Shown here in pieces: positions 31,804 through 41,806 of a stretch of DNA of 42,993 nt (position 1 is the stretch's first letter; each line of letters starts with the position of its first letter). The translations under genes and the position numbers were made by a program. Below the pieces are notes generated by a model that saw nothing but the letters and a program-made list of their open reading frames with translations, was not told the DNA's origin and did not search any database. The stretch spans positions 423,163-466,155 of the forward strand of contig BFEA01000088.1 of the NCBI GenBank assembly GCA_003427395.1. Reading direction: 5' to 3'. Source of the stretch: Chara braunii (Eukaryota > Streptophyta > Charophyceae > Charales > Characeae).

Positions 31804-34233
31804 CCGGTCACCTCCCTCTTTGCCGATAACCTTACGGTCCTCATCCGGGCTACGGCTGCCTCCCTTCAAGCCTTAACCGAGACCATCCAAACCTTCGCGG
31901 TTGCTGCCGACATGAAGGTGAATTGTGGAACAAAGACGGAGGGCTGGTGGTTGTCTCCGCGAGACAACCAGCCCCCACAGCAGCCACCGATTAACTGGTG
32001 CCCGGGAGAGGAGGCGATCCGTATTCTGGGAATCCGATTGACAGCAACGGGCCCGCCCCAAGATCATGGACAGACGCTGCTGCAATTAGCTCTACAAGGG
32101 CTGGCAAAATGGGACGGCCTTCACACATCGCTGGTGGGAAGGGCGCTTGCAATCAATAATGCAATTCTAGCTACGATCTGGTACAAAACGGCTTTTTGGG
32201 AAATACCCAAAAAGCAGTTGGCGCACCTTAGAACGGCCCTCTCGGCCTACTTGTGGAGAAACGACCACAAGCGGACTGGATGCCTCAAAAGGGTGGCTTG
32301 GAAATATGTATCACAACCAAAAAAGGTAGGTGGCCTGGGCATCCTGGACCCCGGGGACGAAACGAAGGCTCTCATGTTTAAAGTCATCGTTCGATTGCTT
32401 CTAGCAAATAACATACCTTGGTTGCCGCTCGCATATATACAATTGGCTCACCTGGCCCCGCCCTCACACTGTGAAAACCCGGTCCACCCCCTCACATGGT
32501 TTACAAACACAGCTTGGTCTGTCCCTGGCCCCCCGAACCATAGAAGGGATGAGACCGCTAGGAACGCTGTGCGATGGGATCTGAAACAGGACCCCATGTG
32601 GACAACAATGCTAAATCTGTGGAGACAGATGGGACCATCAAAGAACCCCCCCCCGCTGCGCTGGCAAGAGATTTGGCGACAACCTCTGTTTGGAAATCCA
32701 CATTTGTGTGACGAGACTGGGTCTCCGCTCTCCTTGGAAACCGGCTCACATTGGTTGACATGGGTAAAAAATGGCCTCTTTGTGGTTGGGGAGCTCTGGG
32801 ATAGCCAGCGAGGCGTCTGGAAGTCCGCAAACCAGCTGCGGGAAAGCCTGAGACACGTCAAGAACAGCCAGGAAAAACTTCAGCTCATTCACTGCGCGAT
32901 CCCACCCTCATGGGTGGCAACCCTGGCAAACGGCCCGACAGTGTGCAGCGATGATTGGGTTAAAAGGGACACGTCCAACCCGATCCCCATGAACATCTTC
33001 AGTGTGTGCCATGTTGCTGACCGTGGAGTGCAGTTGCAGGCCTACGCGCCGGATGTCCCCGGGGCGCGCTGGGCTGCACTGAAAAGGGACCGCGACTCAG
33101 ACTGCGTGCTCCCGATGGAGGAGCTGTCTAGGATCAGGGTAGTTGGGGACGAGGACTCTGGCTTTTTCGCTTATGAAATGACCTCTCAGATCTGTGCACT
33201 CCCCTTTGACCCTGACGAATGGGAATGGAAAGGCAAACAACCCACGCAGCTCTGGCAATATACGGTAAAAGGAGGATACAATCAGGTGCATAAACTCCAC
33301 TCCTCTACAACGGTGGTCCAAAATCGATGGAAACGAGACTCGCCAGTGCAAGGGGCAGAGCTGCGACACATCCCATGGTCGGCCTGTGCACACATAATGC
33401 CGACATCACACATGGCCCTGCAATGGCAGATAGCACATCGCTGTCTACCGACACCCGACTGGATAACAGCACGCACAAAATTGGAACAAGCGGGAGTCAT
33501 CTCCCCTATCTGCTCCCAATGCGGGGAAGGTGCGCCGAGCAGGCGTGCCGACCTGGAACACTGTCTGCTGGCCTGCCCGATGGCAGTACAGGTATGGCAG
33601 TGGTGGGATGCGATGTGGCATGAGCGTACAGCATCTCCCTTCCAATGGAACGTTCCCCTCATCCTGTGGGGACAAACTAAACGCTTCCCTCCAGCCTGGT
33701 CACCCTTTCAGGTGAACCTGTTCAGCTATATGAGGCTTGCTCTCCTCATGGTTATCTGGCGAATGCGTTGCTCGGCAGAGCACAAGGAATTCAGCTTTGG
33801 CTTGCACCAGGCCAAAGAAGAACTGCTTCAGGTCATTCGACAGCACCTCACAAAGGCAAGTGGGAAGCTAGTGAAAACAGTGGCGGCAATCACGGACCGG
33901 GCGGACAAAAATAGGGCGGTTATGGCCTTTAAACAAAAGTGGATAGATCCGAATCTTAAAATGGCAGATGTCCAAGATAACGGCAGGTTAAGATGGAAAA
34001 ACTGGGCCGCAGAGCAACACAGGTGGGTGTATAGGCCGGAAGACTGCTTCCATACCCCCCTGCCGGGCCTCCAGGATTGCGCCCTTGAGGACGTCCCACC
34101 GACTGACGAGCAGCAGGGCCCGCCTAGAGACCCGGCCGACTTGTCTTTGCCTCTAGGGCCGCCGTCGTCCCCTCGGCTCCCATCCGCTTCTCCTCCCTAC
34201 CCAGCGACCCGGCCGAGTTGTCTTTCCCCCTAG
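31804..34233 (+). CDS. LINE-1, downstream part: RT C-terminal half and Cys-rich C-terminus (open frame)
   Basis: Continues LINE-1 from 9836. The frame is open from the LTR boundary to TAG at 34231, about 810 codons with no stop. It starts PVTSLFADNLTVL, the YADD box with the second Asp changed to Asn (AAC for GAC), which should abolish polymerase activity. RT thumb features follow: ILGIRLTA, WDGLHTSLVGRALAINNAI (32115) and GCLKRVAWKYVSQPKKVGGLG (32280), a landmark of this LINE group. Near 33510 a C-x2-C...H-x4-C motif (CSQC...HCLLAC) is the usual C-terminal zinc-binding segment. The Pro/Ser-rich end lies in a tandem duplication. The first ATG in frame is at 31912, but the natural protein starts far upstream, so this is a fragment. 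Its lack of stops contrasts with the 5' part. Confidence 0.88.
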   Translation, partial: PVTSLFADNLTVLIRATAASLQALTETIQTFAVAADMKVNCGTKTEGWWLSPRDNQPPQQPPINWCPGEEAIRILGIRLTATGPPQDHGQTLLQLALQGLAKWDGLHTSLVGRALAINNAILATIWYKTAFWEIPKKQLAHLRTALSAYLWRNDHKRTGCLKRVAWKYVSQPKKVGGLGILDPGDETKALMFKVIVRLLLANNIPWLPLAYIQLAHLAPPSHCENPVHPLTWFTNTAWSVPGPPNHRRDETARNAVRWDLKQDPMWTTMLNLWRQMGPSKNPPPLRWQEIWRQPLFGNPHLCDETGSPLSLETGSHWLTWVKNGLFVVGELWDSQRGVWKSANQLRESLRHVKNSQEKLQLIHCAIPPSWVATLANGPTVCSDDWVKRDTSNPIPMNIFSVCHVADRGVQLQAYAPDVPGARWAALKRDRDSDCVLPMEELSRIRVVGDEDSGFFAYEMTSQICALPFDPDEWEWKGKQPTQLWQYTVKGGYNQVHKLHSSTTVVQNRWKRDSPVQGAELRHIPWSACAHIMPTSHMALQWQIAHRCLPTPDWITARTKLEQAGVISPICSQCGEGAPSRRADLEHCLLACPMAVQVWQWWDAMWHERTASPFQWNVPLILWGQTKRFPPAWSPFQVNLFSYMRLALLMVIWRMRCSAEHKEFSFGLHQAKEELLQVIRQHLTKASGKLVKTVAAITDRADKNRAVMAFKQKWIDPNLKMADVQDNGRLRWKNWAAEQHRWVYRPEDCFHTPLPGLQDCALEDVPPTDEQQGPPRDPADLSLPLGPPSSPRLPSASPPYPATRPSCLSP

Positions 34234-34275
34234 GGCCGGCGTGGTCCCCTCCTCTCCCATCGGCTCCTCCTCCCC
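34128..34275. repeat. ~75-bp tandem duplication at the end of LINE-1
   Basis: GACCCGGCCGACTTGTCTTT...TAGGGCCGCCG...CCCATCC at about 34130-34200 is repeated as GACCCGGCCGAGTTGTCTTT...TAGGGCCGGCG...CCCATCG at about 34206-34275. The stop codon of LINE-1 lies in the second unit. In the first unit the corresponding bases are read in another phase. Confidence 0.8.
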
Positions 34276-34811
34276 CGATTCCCCCACCCCCCTCGCCCTG
34301 TCCCTCCTCCCCGTCCCTCCCCACCCTGTACCCCAACCCACCTGAGTGACGGCCAGCCAGCCTAAGAGGAATGACGAAATGGGACATAAGTTGCTGAGAT
34401 AAGGTGCTGGTGGTTAACTGCCTCCCAAAACAGGGGATGGGAGTGCAGCATCCCGCCCTACGTCAAGGCACGAGAAACATTAAAAAAAGGGGACGTCGGG
34501 CTCCTTGCCACACGAGCACTTAGCCTGGTCGACATGAGGAAATAGGACATAAAAGGGCTTTGGGGATTACTGCGATAAGGGCTGGGTCGGTGTGCTGGTG
34601 CGGTCACAATGGTGGTTCAAAAAGGACTGAATGATTAGACACAGATATATTCAGACAAGGGGGCTGCTGAGACAGGGCTGGGCTATTAGATAAGGGGGGC
34701 GCCTAAGAAGGGACGGGTGATATTAGCAGCTCCATGGGATATCGGAGCCCCGAGCTGAGTTTGCATTGGCCGCAGCCCCGGGGAACAACATACAGCATTT
34801 TTCTGCATTGT
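34276..34811 (+). other. Probable LINE-1 3' UTR and flank
   Basis: C-rich to 34330, then non-coding. A motif like GAGGAA...ATAGGACATAA...GATAAGG appears near 34366-34405 and 34539-34580. The A-run near 34482-34488 could be a short tail. No gene seen. Confidence 0.45.
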
Positions 34812-34972
34812 ACGATGTATAAAAGGGACGCTGGACCCGGTTTCCAGCAGGTGCTGCTCCCCACCAATAGATGGAGCCTCCCCGGCGGTGCTAGGCGTGT
34901 CTGCTCTTATCAGCACATCTAGCATCCGATCGGGTTGCTTTGGAGCAAAAAAAAAAAACAAAAAAAAAAAAA
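34812..34972 (+). mobile_element. Short retroposon family A, copy 3
   Basis: Plus-strand order AAAGGGACGCTGGACCCGG, TTTCCAGCAGGTGCTGC, TCCCCACCAATAGATGGAGC, GGTGCTAGGCGTGTCTGCTC, TTATCAGCACATCTAGCAT, then an A-rich tail (34949-34972). It is the least altered copy of the hairpin series. The start is approximate and no clear target duplication is visible. Confidence 0.82.
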
Positions 34973-35060
34973 GGGTGACTCTAGGCTCAGTAGATTTCTA
35001 GCTGTTTTTTTATCAATTTGTAGGTTTCTAGTTTGTTCAACCATTCAAAGATAAATTTTT

Positions 35061-35179
35061 GGCTGTGGTCGGGATGGGCTTGGCCGGGAGTGCCTTACCC
35101 AGCCTGCAAGGCCACGGGATCAACGTAAGGGACGCCGGACCCGTTTTCTGGCTATTAAAAAAAAAAAAAAAAAAAAAAA
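35061..35179 (+). mobile_element. Short retroposon family B, copy 2
   Basis: GGCTGTGGTCGGGATGGGC, TTGGCCGGGAGTGCCTTACC, CAGCC, GTAAGGGACGCCGGACCCG, TTTTCTGGC, then poly(A) 35157-35179. It aligns with the reverse complement of 6580-6709. Confidence 0.8.
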
Positions 35180-35343
35180 CATTTAGAAAAACTTGGGTAA
35201 TTGCTGGCCTATTGCTAAACTGAATGAATGCTCAGAACCCCTGGACTCCTTAACAAAACCTCTAAAAATCTCCAAAACTGTCTTATTCCCTGCCGAGCTC
35301 TCCCAGGCCTCATGCTCACCTATCTGATTTGTGGTTGGGAGGC

Positions 35344-35426
35344 TTTTTGACCCCTGGCATATTCTTTTCTTTTCTTTTTTTTTTTTTTTTTTTTTTTTTC
35401 TTTTTTTTTGACCCCTGGCATATTCT
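35344..35426. repeat. Poly(T) tract flanked by ~22-bp direct repeats
   Basis: GACCCCTGGCATATTCT, preceded by five T, occurs at 35344-35365 and 35405-35426. Between lie only T and a few C. It fits an inserted tail with its target duplication. Confidence 0.8.
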
Positions 35427-36081
35427 AGTGACTTGGTAGAGAGTAGTGGTCCATGAATGTTTCTGAGTTTTTCCTTTTCTTCAATTGTTCTTAGCCGACG
35501 CCCGGTAATGGCCGCTCCCCACGAATAGAATGGAGCATCGTCTCAAAACAAAAACAAAAAAAAACTTTAAAAAAGTTAAAAAACTCATTTTTGTGAAAAT
35601 AAATAAATGATTAAAATGAATAAATAAAGTTGGGTGCTCCCGTAGTGGCCGAGCCGTTCATCCTTGTCGCGACTTTCGGAGGTAATGATGGTTCGGTCAT
35701 TTTGATTAGCAGGAGGTTGGTGGCACCCAGATAGGGAAGGCAAAGGAGCGGAGGGAAGTGGATAAATCAAGGGCTAGTGCAGCCCCTTGATAGAAGAGAA
35801 GGGGGCGGGAGAGGGGAGGAGAAGAGAGAAGACAACTGAGGAGATGGGCCACTGCTTGCTAGGGGTAGAAGGGTTGGAAAGTATGTTGGGATGGTGGCCA
35901 ACTGGAATGAAGGTGTTTCATTTTGAATAACAAATAACTGGAGTGGAGGTTGAAATGGGTAATGGGGCAAAAAAAAAAAAAAAAAAAGGGTAAATGGCCC
36001 TAATGGGCACAGCAGCATGCATCACGCATACCCTACAACACACGAGACACATGGCCACACTTGATGACAACAGGTGTTCAT
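35427..36081. other. Non-coding; family A-related fragment at 35493-35560
   Basis: GACGCCCGGTAATGGCCGC, TCCCCACGAATAGAATGGAGC and an A-rich tail (35547-35565) make a short, diverged relative of family A on the plus strand. The rest is AT-rich or GA-rich (35740-35840), with an A-run at 35971-35988. No gene seen. Confidence 0.55.
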
Positions 36082-36130
36082 GTTCAGCATAGCTTTTTTT
36101 TTTTTTTTTGTGAAAAAGTTCAGCATAGCT
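36082..36130. repeat. T-rich tract flanked by 13-bp direct repeats
   Basis: GTTCAGCATAGCT is present at 36082-36094 and 36118-36130. The 23 bp between are a T-run, then GTGAAAAA. A tail-only insertion is the simplest reading. Confidence 0.75.
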
Positions 36131-36294
36131 CGTCACGAGCTTAGAATGATTAAGATAGAAACAAAAAAAAAAGGGTGTATCACCCCTCATAGATCCCGAC
36201 AAGTGTTTCGACCACGTGTCCGTTGTGGCCATCTCAGGGTATACCACCCCTCTTCCTCCTCCAAAGCTGCACCGCTCAACCAAACGCCGAGTCC

Positions 36295-36436
36295 ACTAAG
36301 CAAATAAAGCAGCTATTAAAGCAATGCTTGTGAATCGAGTAGGTGATTTTGGATTAGGTCTTGGTATCATGGGTTGTTTTGCTATTTTTCAAACAGTAGA
36401 CTTTTCAACCATTTTTGCTTGTGCTAGTGCCTTTGT
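36295..36436 (+). pseudogene. nad5: Mitochondrial nad5 fragment (NUMT)
   Basis: NADH dehydrogenase subunit 5, a proton-pumping membrane subunit of respiratory complex I. From about 36303 the frame reads [17 protein letters not shown], then [19 protein letters not shown], then ACASAF, a well-known conserved stretch of plant mitochondrial NAD5. The first few bases (CTAAGCAAATAAAGC) have lost at least one base against the gene. The match stops at GTGTGGG, possibly an exon-intron border or a junction. The short fragment amid nuclear repeats shows transfer from the mitochondrion. Confidence 0.88.
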
Positions 36437-36730
36437 GTGGGAACCTTCTTTCGGAGGGAAGCTTAGTCAGATTACACACACTGCTTACCCTATCTATTGG
36501 GTCGTTGGTTCGAATCCAACCTAGGGAGCTGTTCTGTGTTCAAATATACGGTCGACCGACATTCTATTCTAATCTAATTTAATTAGATTAGAGACGTTGT
36601 ACAAGCGCTTTGTTGCTTGCCTCTCTACTCTACTTGTGAAGCAGCCCGCGACCTCTTACGGGCCCATCAACAAAACGAGAACATACAATACAAAATGAAA
36701 AACGAACGGTTATTTCAGATTGCTGATATG
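36437..36730. other. Probable mitochondrial intergenic DNA with tRNA-like arm and palindrome
   Basis: GTTGG-TTCGAAT-CCAAC (36504-36520) is a perfect tRNA T-arm, followed by a plausible acceptor strand, but no 5' half that pairs with it was found. CTAATCTAATT and AATTAGATTAG (36569-36591) form an 11-bp inverted repeat around one base, typical of organelle 3' ends. The stretch lies between nad5 and cox2 pieces. Confidence 0.45.
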
Positions 36731-36798
36731 GACGCTGCAGAGCCTTGGCAATACGGATTTGAGGATGCAGCCACTCCTACGATGCAAGGAATTATTGA
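36731..36798 (+). pseudogene. cox2: Mitochondrial cox2 fragment (NUMT)
   Basis: Cytochrome c oxidase subunit II, the copper-A subunit of complex [22 protein letters not shown] followed by IIE matches the conserved start of the mature plant COX2 protein, which normally reads [20 protein letters not shown]. Only about 23 codons are left, so membrane helices and copper ligands are absent. About 300 bp separate it from the nad5 piece, so both may have arrived in one rearranged mitochondrial segment. Confidence 0.82.
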
Positions 36799-37384
<586 letters not shown>

Positions 37385-37413
37385 TTAAGGCTTTGCGGTT
37401 TTAAATGCGTTTC

Positions 37414-37989
37414 AGGGCATACTCACACTTTTTTTTTTTTTTTTTTTTTCCACACTAGCACACATTTTCATAAAATCGTAAATTGTAGGTGATTTTTTTG
37501 AGTCACAAGGGCTACGTATTTTTTTTGCGTTTTCACGCAAATGGGCATGTAAATGTCAGCGGCTTGGACAGCCGCGGGGTAACGTATTTTGCGGGAACCT
37601 CCGGAGGTCCCCGCAATTGAGTATTTCTTTTAGACCAGTTTCTTTCCGGAAACAAACAAACAAACAAACAAACAAACAAAAAAAAAAAAACTAAAAAAAA
37701 AAAATCGACGTTTGGTGGGCAGCTCTCGTAAGAAAAACACAGGAAAAAAAGGGATTGATTTTCATGCATAGTGCTGTGTGACCCCGCGGCCCGTATAGTC
37801 GCATTCCCAGAGCAGGTCGAGACTGCTTCCTTTCTGTTTCGTGACGTATACGGGTGTGCTGTGTGGCTGGGAAGACTTTTTCTTTTTTTTTTTCTTTTTT
37901 TTTTTGTGGCTGGGAAGACTTAGTACTGTATAATTGCAAATTGGCTCACATATAACTTGCCATTGTACGTGATAGTGTGAGTATGCCCT
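37414..37989. mobile_element. Fold-back structure with 15-bp perfect ends, mosaic interior
   Basis: AGGGCATACTCACAC (37414-37428) is exactly inverted as GTGTGAGTATGCCCT (37975-37989). Just outside, GGTTTTAAATGCGTTTC (37398) resembles FB3 termini. The interior holds T-runs, a (AAAC)n tract (37653-37680), an A-run and a tail-only insertion (37862-37921). No coding capacity seen. Confidence 0.6.
37862..37921. repeat. Poly(T) tract flanked by 17-bp direct repeats
   Basis: TGTGGCTGGGAAGACTT at 37862-37878 and 37905-37921 flanks 26 bp of T with two C. It is a further tail-only insertion. Confidence 0.82.
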
Positions 37990-38024
37990 CAGTCATGTGT
38001 CGCGGATTTTTGGCTCCGAAGCGA

Positions 38025-38368
38025 GGAAACGTATCCAACCCAGCTTTAGGATTGGATGGGGATGTGTTGCATTTGAGGGATGTCCGAAGTGGATTTTTTT
38101 AGAACTGAAAACGTGACTACCCGTACGTAGTTAACCCCCCCACCCCCCCCACCCCTCTCTTTATTTTTTCCCCCTTCGGTAAAGTAGGGTGCACTCAGGT
38201 TTTCAGTTTCAAATGCACTTCAGGCATCCCTCAAATTCAACACATCCGCACCCAACCCCAAAGGTGAGTTGTATACATTCACGATTATCATCGCTGTGGG
38301 GCAAAATTTGCAAAATGGCGAGTGAAGTGCATTTAAAATTGAAAACCCTAACAGCGCCCTAGTTTTCC
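38025..38368. mobile_element. Fold-back family FB3, arm (38025-38125) and copy b (38186-38368)
   Basis: 38025-38125 carries CCCAGCTTTAGGATTGGATG, GGGATGTG, GAGGGATGTCC, ACTGAAAACGTGAC. The inverse order follows at 38187-38282. Copy b has its own termini: GGTTTTCAGTTTCAAATGCA then CTTCA (from 38199), inverted as TGAAGTGCATTTAAAATTG then AAAACC (to about 38350). The same family is at 2246. Confidence 0.65.
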
Positions 38369-38538
38369 CCTTTTTTTTCTTTTTCTTTCTTTCTATTTTT
38401 TTTCTCAGCTGCCACCTTCAGGGCATCCACATGTGGATGTGAGGTATGGCACACATGGCCCCTGAGGCCAAAAAAGTCCCACTAGCAGCCCTTCGTTTTT
38501 TTTTTTGTTTTTTTTTGCCAAAGTAAAGAACTCAGGGG
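38369..38538. other. T-rich low-complexity DNA
   Basis: Two T-rich runs (38366-38403, 38495-38515) around about 90 bp of unassigned sequence. No gene. Confidence 0.6.
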
Positions 38539-38652
38539 AAACTACGCGGGGAGTCACAAAAATGAGTTATAATTGCACTACGGGCAAAGATACAGTTTCA
38601 AATTGCAGTTGGGGCAATGTATACAACCCAGTTTTCTGGCCAGGTAGGGTGC

Positions 38653-38684
<32 letters not shown>
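38539..38684. mobile_element. Fold-back family FB2, half copy ending in an A-run
   Basis: AACTACGCGGGGAGTCAC, GAGTTATAATTGCACTACGG, GATACAGTTTCAAATTGCAG and CTGGCCAGGTAGGGTGCC match the left arm and centre of 4757-4880. The right arm is missing and replaced by A30 (38655-38684). Confidence 0.75.
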
Positions 38685-38687
<3 letters not shown>

Positions 38688-38967
38688 TCGGCTGGGTTCC
38701 AGCCCCATGACCGCCTGCCGCGCATTAATTTTAGTGTGCCAATCGACTGTATTAGAAAGGGTCTATGGCCAACACGGGTGTAAGTGCGAGGGTGAGTGGG
38801 TTGTGTGTGGTGTGTGGGAGAGTGCTGGCCATAGCCACTGCACCTACTCAATGGGGGGAGCAGAAAAAGTACATTGGAGGCGCAGCTGCAATAAATTTCA
38901 GTATCCCAGTGGGACCGTACTATAACTGCCTGGTATTTCAACCTTGAATTCTACGTAAATTTCCATG
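38685..38967. other. Unassigned DNA
   Basis: Mixed sequence with a GTGTG-rich patch (38790-38820). No gene or RNA motif found. Confidence 0.45.
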
Positions 38968-39043
38968 TGGGAAACTGGGCCCGGTTCCCAGCACGTGTTG
39001 CTCCCCACGAATAGATTGGGGCTGCTTTAAAAAAAAAAAAAAG
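38968..39043 (+). mobile_element. Short retroposon family A, copy 4 (diverged)
   Basis: GGGAAACTGGGCCCGGTTCC, CAGCACGTGTTGC, TCCCCACGAATAGATTGGGG, GCTGC then A14. It lacks the third hairpin (GTGCTAG...CAGCAC) and is therefore shorter than copies 1-3. Confidence 0.65.
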
Positions 39044-39124
39044 ACAAGATGTATCTCGCACAGAATCAAAAAAAAAAAAAAAAAAAGTACTCTAACTGTG
39101 TTTGCTGTTTCCTTGGTTTGGGCC

Positions 39125-39215
39125 TTGTGGGACTCGATCCCGCGACCTGTAGTTTGTACGTTTGATTCGTTAGCTCCGAGCCCTAGCGGGCTTGAGCCTC
39201 GAACCTGTCGCTCTC
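39125..39215 (-). repeat. Two tRNA T-arm-like motifs
   Basis: On the minus strand GGTTCGAGGC (plus 39195-39204) and GATCGAGTC (plus 39131-39139) both match the pol III B-box consensus, about 60 bp apart. No convincing A box or full cloverleaf was found. They may be remnants of a dimeric tRNA-derived SINE. Confidence 0.35.
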
Positions 39216-39358
39216 TAGTAGCCTCTACTTCGTAGTTTTAGGCCTTTCAGCCTCGTTGTTTCATCCTTTTGTGCCCTTCAGGAAACGGCCGGCATGCGTA
39301 TGGGGGGTTCCTGTCCTGGCGTGTCACCGAGGGTCTCGGGTTCGGAGTACGACTCCAT

Positions 39359-39597
39359 GAAGAAGTGGGCGCAGATGTCGATCCTTCCCTTTGGGGAAGT
39401 AATCAATGCCTCTCGCCTCCGCTCGGCAATACAATAGAATAGGGAATCCGCGTTTTGCCGATGTTGGGTTCTCAGGCATGGTTTGATGAAGATTCGGGAG
39501 CAGAGGGCAATCCTTCCCTTTGGGGGAAGTAATCAATGTCTCTCACCTCCCTCTCCGAGTCGGAATATAATAGAATATAGGGAATCTGTCTCGCCCA
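39359..39597. repeat. ~120-bp tandem duplication
   Basis: Both units contain ATCCTTCCCTTTGGGG, GGAAGTAATCAATG, CTCTC[G/A]CCTCC, AATAGAATA and AGGGAATC, starting near 39359 and 39489 with substitutions and small gaps. Confidence 0.82.
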
Positions 39598-41189
39598 TGA
39601 GCAGTGGCTTCAGTTCTCCCAGCCTTAATGGGGAGAGGTGTACGTGTTCATTGATGATGTACTGTTTGAGTTTTTTTTTTTTTTTGGGGGGGGGGGCGGG
39701 AAATTTGAGTAATTTGAAGCCTTGGGCACTGGGCCCTTCTTATTAAAAACAAAAACAAAAACAAAAACAAAAACAAAAACACAAAAAAAACTGGTAGGCC
39801 GGTAGGTCTTTCTTTTGTGTATCCTCGCCTTGGGTCCTCTTAGTCTAGGTTTCCATGTAGATGCATGTAGGTAGATCTCGACTGTTTGGCCGTAATAATG
39901 TTTTGCTGTTCGGACGGTCAGATAGGTCTGTAGGTGGCTGCTGTGTTTGTTGGTCTAGAGAAGTCGGGTAGAAGTAGGCAGAGTCTGACGAGTTTGGGGT
40001 TCTCTTGGTTCTTTTCGTCGCCCTTTTTTTTTCACCGTCTTGGTGGAGGTCGCATTGCTTCCCTGCTGCGCTATTGTGGGCATGTATGCAGGACATCTTC
40101 TCCACATGCCGCTGGCGGCCTTAGCTGGGGCCGGACGACCAGCTTTATTGGCGACAAAGCTGGGATCGGCGCCAAGTGCTGATGAGCGCTTCCTCATACT
40201 CGTGTGCTTGTTTGGGCTTGGTCAGCTGCCACCGAAGCCGCAGTTTCAGCGGTTCTTCTTCTTCGACGACGTCACAGAAGATCATCATCTTCATCGACTT
40301 GCTGCTTCTTCTTCATCATCATCCTGGTAGCTGCGCTCCCCTGCTGAGTGGACACTTCATCTGCAGCGAGCTTCTTGACTGGGGAAGAGAGAGGGGTGTT
40401 GGATTTATGAGAGGGTGTGGCGATTGCCAGGCTTGTTAGGTCGGGTGCTTTGCAAGCACCATAGCTAGATCTTGAGGAAGAGTGAGGAAGAAGAAGACTC
40501 CCGGATACTTCGATGAAGCTTCGTATGTAATTGGTCCGTGCGTGTTGATAACGTGGTTGGGATTTTCTTGGAAATTTTTTGTGCTGTTGATTGACTTGGG
40601 GAGAGACGGTATTTAGAATTGATTTTTATTTCAATTCTATTTTCGGTGTTTGTGTACTTAATTCTTATCATACAGTGAGGTTTGGATTGCTCCCCTCCAA
40701 AGGTCACTTGTCACTGCACATGTGTATGGGAACGTGTGCATGCCATGTTGGATGTCGTTTCAATCAGGCACACAAGACAGCTACTGGCAAAATGCTCGGT
40801 CTCCGCCGCAACTCACGCCCTTCGCATCGAACCGAGAAGGACATCAAACGGGCCGCCGCATCGAACGGAGAAGGACATCAAACGCGATGCATCAGTAAAC
40901 ATACGGACATCGCACAGCTCGAAAAGCGCACTTTCAAATCACACGTCTGACATTGGCCCATCCAAAGTCCAACAACGAACGGCGACTGCCGGATGTTAAA
41001 GAGAAGAGATCTTACATCGGACGGCCAAGAACCCCAGTTGAGGTCAAACACAGGCCGCGGCGATAAACCTATTACTACGTGGGGACGGATGTAACCTGGT
41101 TCTTGTCAGATACAGTCACCGTGGTCCCCAAGAAATCCCCGTCCGCCGGGTAGAATGTCGGGACCCCAGCCTCGTTCATTTCGAGTTAA
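39598..41189. other. No recognisable gene; (AAAAAC)n at 39744-39790
   Basis: Low-complexity tracts (T/G run 39670-39701; AAAAAC repeat) and about 1.3 kb of mixed sequence. Short frames (up to 119 codons) overlap on both strands and match nothing I know. GCATCGAACCGAGAAGGACATCAAACG and a close variant form a ~38-bp tandem repeat at 40825-40885. A CTGATGAG word at 40178 lacks the rest of a hammerhead. Confidence 0.5.
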
Positions 41190-41315
41190 TAGTTGCTAAT
41201 AATATATTGTGGTTGTTTTTGTTTTTTTCAAATTCTTTGTGAAAAAAAAAAAAAAAAAACCCTGTCAGTTCTCTGCAAAGGTCAGGTGGGCCTAGGAGGG
41301 AGTGGTCGTACCACT

Positions 41316-41388
41316 TCTCCTAGCAAAGACATTGGTTCTTTCAAAAGAAAAAAAGAAAAAAACTCTCCTAGCAAAGACATTGGTTCTT
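41316..41388. repeat. A-rich tract flanked by 25-bp perfect direct repeats
   Basis: TCTCCTAGCAAAGACATTGG plus TTCTT is present at 41316-41340 and again at 41364-41388. The 23 bp between are TCAAAAG then A-rich. It is the longest target-duplication-like repeat in the window, with essentially only a tail inside. Confidence 0.85.
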
Positions 41389-41493
41389 AGGCAAAAAATA
41401 AAAATAAAAAAATCAGGCTCTAACTTCTAATCGTACGCAGTCGAGGACAGCGTCAGAATCCTTTGGTACACCACTCAAATCCTGAAATACAGA

Positions 41494-41667
41494 CCAGGGC
41501 CGTGGTCCCATTAGCAAAGAGGATCGGATTGAATGCCTGAATCTGGACGTGTTTGAGGACAGGAGCAGGAAATCGAGATAGAACTGCTTTTCTGTATCCC
41601 GGCATAAAACATAGCCAGATTCAGGATTTCTATCCTATCCCCTTCGCTAGTGGGACCACGGCCCAGG
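41494..41667. mobile_element. Fold-back element family FB1, copy 3 (174 bp)
   Basis: CCAGGGCCGTGGTCCCATTAG at the left is inverted as CTAGTGGGACCACGGCCCAGG at the right. The inner arms are CTGAATCTGGACGTGTTT and its partner TAGCCAGATTCAGG. The length equals copy 1. The flanks TACAGA and TGCAGA are similar and could be an altered target duplication. Confidence 0.85.
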
Positions 41668-41806
41668 TGCAGAGTTCGAACTCCACTAGAAGCAGATGAG
41701 TAAAATATTACACACTTCTGAATTACCTACAACCGGTCAGTTCTACGATGATATCTCAAGCCCGTCGCCCTTACATATATACAATATATATATATCGTCA
41801 CAAACA

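Noticed and set aside
36437-36535. A complete mitochondrial tRNA gene between nad5 and cox2
   Set aside because: The T-arm is perfect, but no acceptor 5' strand, D-arm or anticodon loop fits, so only a tRNA-like arm is noted.
40178-40205. CTGATGAG on the plus strand as a third hammerhead
   Set aside because: No CGAAAC follows and no stem II can form.
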